This document shows, one piece after another, positions 6,180 to 8,716 of a stretch of DNA of 8,716 bases; position 1 is the first letter of the stretch; every line of letters begins with the position of its first letter. The stretch covers positions 1 to 8,716 of the forward strand of contig JAEXJH010000717.1 of assembly GCA_023445955.1 (NCBI GenBank), in the 5' to 3' direction. The translations under genes and the position numbers were made by a program. The DNA is from Pseudomonadota bacterium (GTDB lineage: Bacteria > Pseudomonadota > Alphaproteobacteria > Caulobacterales > Caulobacteraceae). The notes beneath the pieces were generated by a model. It worked only from the letters and a program-made list of their open reading frames with translations. It was not told the origin of the DNA and searched no databases.

Positions 6180-6995
6180 TCAGTCGGCGGCGAGGTGATA
6201 CTTGGCCGAGCCGCGCATCAAGAGCGCGCGGACCAGGCCTTCGGGCAGCAGGCGCATCAGGGCGACGGCGGCGACGTTCCACCAGCCGGTGACGACCACC
6301 ACGCGGCCGGCGTCGTTGGCGTTCAGGCTGGCTTCGACCACCTGCTCGGGCGTCTGGACGAAGGGACGCGGCCCATCGGCCGTCAGATGGTCGGTGCCGT
6401 TGGCGGCGGTGAAGCCGGTGAGCGTGGAGCCTGGGCAGGCGGCGGTGATCTTCAGCCCCTTGGCGCGGTACTCGGCGTCCAGGGCCTGGGAGATCTTGAT
6501 CATCAGGCTCTTGGCCCCGGGATACAGGCTGTGGCCCGCCACGCCGGGCGCGTAGCCGGCCACCGAGGCGACATTGATGATCCGTCCCTGGCCGCGCGCG
6601 ACCATGCCGGGGATCACCCCGTGGGCCAGGCCGCAGGCATTGACCACCAGGGTCATCAGAAAGCTGCTCTGCCGGCTCCAGGGCACGTCGGCGAAGCTCT
6701 GGGGGATCGAGAAGCCGGCGTTGTTGATCAGGATGTCGACATGCCGGCCGCGTGCGGCGATGGCCTGCAGCAGGGCCTCGTGAGCGTCGAGCACGGCCAG
6801 GTCGGCCGGGACCGCGAAGGCCTCGATCCCATGCTGGGCGGACAGCTCGGCGGCGAGGGCCTCCAGCTTGTCGACCCGGCGGGCGCTGAGAGCCAAATCA
6901 CAGCCCCGGGCGGCGAGAGCGCGGGCGAAGGCTTCGCCGATGCCGGAGGACGCGCCGGTGACCAGGGCGAGAGGACGAACGGAAGCTTCTGACAT
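6180..6995 (-). CDS. Classical short-chain dehydrogenase/reductase (SDR)
   Basis: Encodes 271 residues from the ATG at 6995. The cofactor motif TGASSGIG is at residues 13-20, DL at 65-66, NNAG at 91-94, structural Asn119, catalytic Ser144 (NVAS), and Tyr158 with Lys162 (YPGAK). Ser-Tyr spacing is one residue longer than usual. Arg39-Arg40 after the second strand suggests NADP(H) preference. The frame is open up to another ATG at 7040, but that start is immediately beside the fba terminator and would add an Arg/Ala-rich tail (QVYSRRFAARAG) before the fold. The shorter form is therefore preferred, with GGGGAC as a weak ribosome site. It precedes the GMC flavoprotein by 13 bases, so the pair may act on the same alcohol/carbonyl substrate; the substrate itself cannot be read. 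The C-terminal 45 residues are hydrophobic and may touch the membrane or form a lid. Confidence 0.88.
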   Translation of the reverse strand: MSEASVRPLALVTGASSGIGEAFARALAARGCDLALSARRVDKLEALAAELSAQHGIEAFAVPADLAVLDAHEALLQAIAARGRHVDILINNAGFSIPQSFADVPWSRQSSFLMTLVVNACGLAHGVIPGMVARGQGRIINVASVAGYAPGVAGHSLYPGAKSLMIKISQALDAEYRAKGLKITAACPGSTLTGFTAANGTDHLTADGPRPFVQTPEQVVEASLNANDAGRVVVVTGWWNVAAVALMRLLPEGLVRALLMRGSAKYHLAAD

Positions 6996-7046
6996 CGTCC
7001 CCGCGCGCGCAGCGAAGCGCCGACTATAGACCTGCGCCATAAACGC

Positions 7047-7082
7047 AAAAGGCCCCCCGGAGCGTTCCGAGGGGCCCTTTTT
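7047..7082 (-). terminator. Intrinsic terminator of the pgk-fba unit
   Basis: Sixteen bases after the fba stop is a long GC-rich hairpin: AAAAGG pairs with CCTTTT, CCCC with GGGG and CGGA with TCCG, around a GCGT loop, with one bulge and one mismatch. On the minus strand it runs into TTTTGCGTTT, a good U-tract. The A-run on the other side means it could also work in the plus direction. It separates the glycolytic genes from the downstream SDR-GMC pair. Confidence 0.88.
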
Positions 7083-7097
7083 CCGAAGACCGAAGTC

Positions 7098-8189
7098 CTA
7101 TTCGGCGGCGGCCTTGGCCGCGCCGGCGCCGAACTTGGCGTCCAGCTCGCCAGCGCTGTAGCGCTTGGCCATGGTCGCAGTCGAGAACGCCTTGATCTTG
7201 TCGGCGTGGCCGGCCGAGCCGAACTCGACGAAGCGGGCCTGGCAGACCTTGCGCATGGCTTCCTTGGCGGGCTTGAGATAGGCGCGCGGGTCGAACTCGT
7301 GCGGCTTCTCGACCAGGATCTTGCGGATCGCGCCGGTGATGGCCATGCGGTTGTCGGTGTCGACATTGATCTTGCGCACGCCGTGCTTGATGCCGCGCTG
7401 GATCTCTTCGACCGGCACGCCCCAGGTCTGGGGCATCTCGCCGCCGTACTGGTTGATGATGTCCTGCAGGTCCTGCGGGACCGACGAGGAGCCGTGCATC
7501 ACCAAGTGGGTGTTGGGCAGGCGGCGGTGGATTTCCTCGATCACGTTCATGGCCAGGACGTCGCCGTCCGGCTTGCGCGTGAACTTGTAGGCGCCGTGGC
7601 TGGTGCCCATGGCGATGGCCAGGGCGTCGACGCCCGTGGACTGCACGAAGTCGACCGCCTGGTCGGGATCGGTCAGCAGCTCGTCGTGGCTCAGCTTGCC
7701 TTCGAAGCCGTGGCCATCTTCGGCCTCGCCCATGCCGGTCTCCAGCGAGCCCAGCACGCCCAGTTCGCCCTCGACCGAGACGCCGCAGCTGTGGGCCATC
7801 TGGACCACCTTCTTGGTGACCTCGACATTGTACTCGTAGGTCGCCGGGGTCTTGGCGTCTTCCATCAGCGAGCCGTCCATCATCACCGAGGTGAAGCCGT
7901 ACTGGATCGCCGTGGCGCAGGTCGCCGGGCCGTTGCCGTGATCCTGGTGCATGCAGACCGGGATGTGCGGATAGATGTCGACCAGCGCGTCGATCATCTT
8001 GGCCAGCATGATGTCGTTGGCGTAGTTCCGCGCCCCGCGCGAAGCCTGGATGATGACCGGCGAGTTGACGGCTTCCGCCGCCTCCATGATCGCCAGGCCC
8101 TGTTCCATGTTGTTGATATTGAAGGCGGGCAAGCCGTACTCATGCTCGGCGGCATGGTCCAACAGCTGGCGCAGCGTGATGCGAGCCAC
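7098..8189 (-). CDS. fba: Class II fructose-bisphosphate aldolase
   Basis: Encodes 363 residues from a GTG start, with AGGAGAG six bases upstream. It cleaves fructose 1,6-bisphosphate to dihydroxyacetone phosphate and glyceraldehyde 3-phosphate, or runs in reverse in gluconeogenesis, in the cytoplasm. Class II signatures are present: CMHQDHGN (79-86, catalytic Asp83 and zinc ligand His84), [12 protein letters not shown] (139-150, Glu142), MGTSHGAYK (194-202, His198) and MHGSSSVP (231-238, His232). The length and the long C-terminal tail fit the group often named after the Calvin-cycle enzyme CbbA. In bacteria relying on the Entner-Doudoroff route, as Caulobacter does, the main use is probably upward carbon flow. 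It follows pgk on the same strand with a 151-base gap containing a hairpin, and a terminator follows it. Confidence 0.97.
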   Translation of the reverse strand: MARITLRQLLDHAAEHEYGLPAFNINNMEQGLAIMEAAEAVNSPVIIQASRGARNYANDIMLAKMIDALVDIYPHIPVCMHQDHGNGPATCATAIQYGFTSVMMDGSLMEDAKTPATYEYNVEVTKKVVQMAHSCGVSVEGELGVLGSLETGMGEAEDGHGFEGKLSHDELLTDPDQAVDFVQSTGVDALAIAMGTSHGAYKFTRKPDGDVLAMNVIEEIHRRLPNTHLVMHGSSSVPQDLQDIINQYGGEMPQTWGVPVEEIQRGIKHGVRKINVDTDNRMAITGAIRKILVEKPHEFDPRAYLKPAKEAMRKVCQARFVEFGSAGHADKIKAFSTATMAKRYSAGELDAKFGAGAAKAAAE

Positions 8190-8303
8190 GTAGTTCTCTC
8201 CTGCAAGCGTTAAGTGGTTGGGTCGTTTCTTGTTTTTGAGGCCGTGACGCTTTTGCGCTCTCTGCCCGGGTCGTCAGTAATCAGAACAGTCTATGGTCAG
8301 TTC

Positions 8304-8328
8304 GGCGCGGGCCTGCACGACCCGCGCC
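8304..8328 (-). other. Hairpin in the pgk-fba intergenic gap
   Basis: Exact 8-bp arms GGCGCGGG and CCCGCGCC enclose a 9-base loop, beginning 12 bases after the pgk stop. No U-run follows on the minus strand, so it is unlikely to terminate fully. It may be an mRNA processing or stability element that separates pgk and fba expression levels. The rest of the 151-base gap shows no promoter I can defend, apart from the fba ribosome site near 8196-8202. Confidence 0.5.
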
Positions 8329-8340
8329 AACCGTAACATC

Positions 8341-8716
8341 TCAGGATTCGAGGGCCGCGACGCCCGGAAGCGTCTTGCCTTCCATCCATTCCAGGAACGC
8401 GCCGCCGGCGGTCGAGACGAACGTCATGTCCGCCGAAACACCCGCGTGGTTCAGGGCCGCCACCGTATCACCGCCGCCGGCCACGGCCACGATCTTACCC
8501 GATTTCGCGAGTTGCGCGGCGTGTTTTGCCGCCGAAACGGTCGCTTCGTCGAACGGCGGCACTTCGAAAACGCCCAGCGGGCCGTTCCAGATCAGGGTCT
8601 TGCTGTCGTCCATGGCGGCCAGCAGGCGCTTGGCGCTTTCCGGGCCGGCGTCCAGGATCAGGTCGTCGGCCTGCACTTCGTTCAGCGCACGGACAGCGGT
8701 CTCGACGCCCGGCGCG
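8341..8716 (-). CDS. pgk: Phosphoglycerate kinase, C-terminal part (cut by window edge)
   Basis: The last 125 residues of phosphoglycerate kinase, which transfers phosphate between 1,3-bisphosphoglycerate and ADP in lower glycolysis. The frame is open to the window edge, so the gene starts outside. An apparent internal GTG start at 8676 is simply a Val codon within the protein. Diagnostic C-terminal motifs are [11 protein letters not shown], the nucleotide-binding [10 protein letters not shown], and the closing [19 protein letters not shown]. The ending looks complete and normal. It is followed by fba on the same strand, a common order (gap-pgk-fba) in alphaproteobacteria. Confidence 0.96.
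   Translation of the reverse strand, partial: APGVETAVRALNEVQADDLILDAGPESAKRLLAAMDDSKTLIWNGPLGVFEVPPFDEATVSAAKHAAQLAKSGKIVAVAGGGDTVAALNHAGVSADMTFVSTAGGAFLEWMEGKTLPGVAALES

Noticed and set aside
4622..6292. A 556-codon open frame on the plus strand opposite the GMC gene
   Set aside because: It mirrors a strongly supported coding gene. In such GC-rich DNA stop codons are rare in the antisense frames, and its Arg/Gly/Gln/His-rich composition matches no family.
7023..7051. TATAGT as a -10 box for the SDR gene
   Set aside because: The -35 position holds CTTTTG from the terminator tail, a poor match. A promoter must exist between 6996 and 7046 or there is read-through, but this one is not convincing.
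8283..8302. Partly symmetric AACAGTCTATGGTCAGTT as an operator
   Set aside because: Several mismatches break the symmetry and there is no known regulator site to match.
1..8716. CRISPR arrays, tRNA or rRNA genes, insertion sequences, integrase genes
   Set aside because: I looked for regular repeats, cloverleaf ends, transposase-type proteins and terminal inverted repeats and saw none.

Overview
The window is uniformly GC-rich alphaproteobacterial DNA, with GTG starts, tightly packed genes and small overlaps. It looks like Caulobacter or a close relative. The main reason is a sigF-nrsF pair facing a DUF2282-DUF692-DUF2063-DoxX operon, with a pgk-fba pair nearby. That assignment rests on remembered gene content, not on an alignment.

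Layout. (1) Positions 53-2388, minus strand, read right to left: a four-gene bufferin-type operon. It encodes a secreted Cys-rich precursor peptide (bufA, DUF2282), a DUF692/MNIO multinuclear iron enzyme (bufB), its DUF2063 partner (bufC) and a DoxX membrane protein (bufD). The last three genes overlap or abut. A perfect 12-bp-arm palindrome separates the precursor gene from the enzyme genes. (2) Positions 2389-2580: a divergent control region. It holds two face-to-face promoters of the form GTAACC-N16-CGWA, one firing into bufA and one into sigF. (3) Positions 2581-3745, plus strand: the ECF sigma factor sigF and its membrane-embedded DUF1109 anti-sigma factor nrsF, translationally overlapped. 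(4) Positions 3908-4579, plus: a second DUF1109/NrsF-like membrane protein. It keeps both conserved cysteines but has a diverged N-terminus and no sigma factor of its own. (5) Positions 4583-6995, minus: a short-chain dehydrogenase followed by a GMC-family flavoprotein with an unusual five-cysteine cluster, probably one operon. (6) Positions 7047-8716, minus: the 3' end of pgk, then a class II fructose-bisphosphate aldolase, closed by a strong terminator.

How the parts fit. In the known Caulobacter sigmaF/NrsF system, heavy-metal stress acting on two NrsF cysteines frees sigmaF, which transcribes its own gene and the operon opposite. In bufferin systems the peptide is modified on cysteine by the DUF692-DUF2063 pair and exported to bind copper. 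This window therefore carries a complete sense-and-sequester metal-stress module: sensor/anti-sigma, sigma factor, divergent promoters, metallophore precursor, modifying enzyme and membrane protein. The core is a known type of system. The least described parts are the tandem NrsF-like paralogue, the RNA structures in the bufA transcript, the almost leaderless sigF transcript and the Cys-rich GMC oxidoreductase next door. pgk and fba are housekeeping carbon-metabolism genes.
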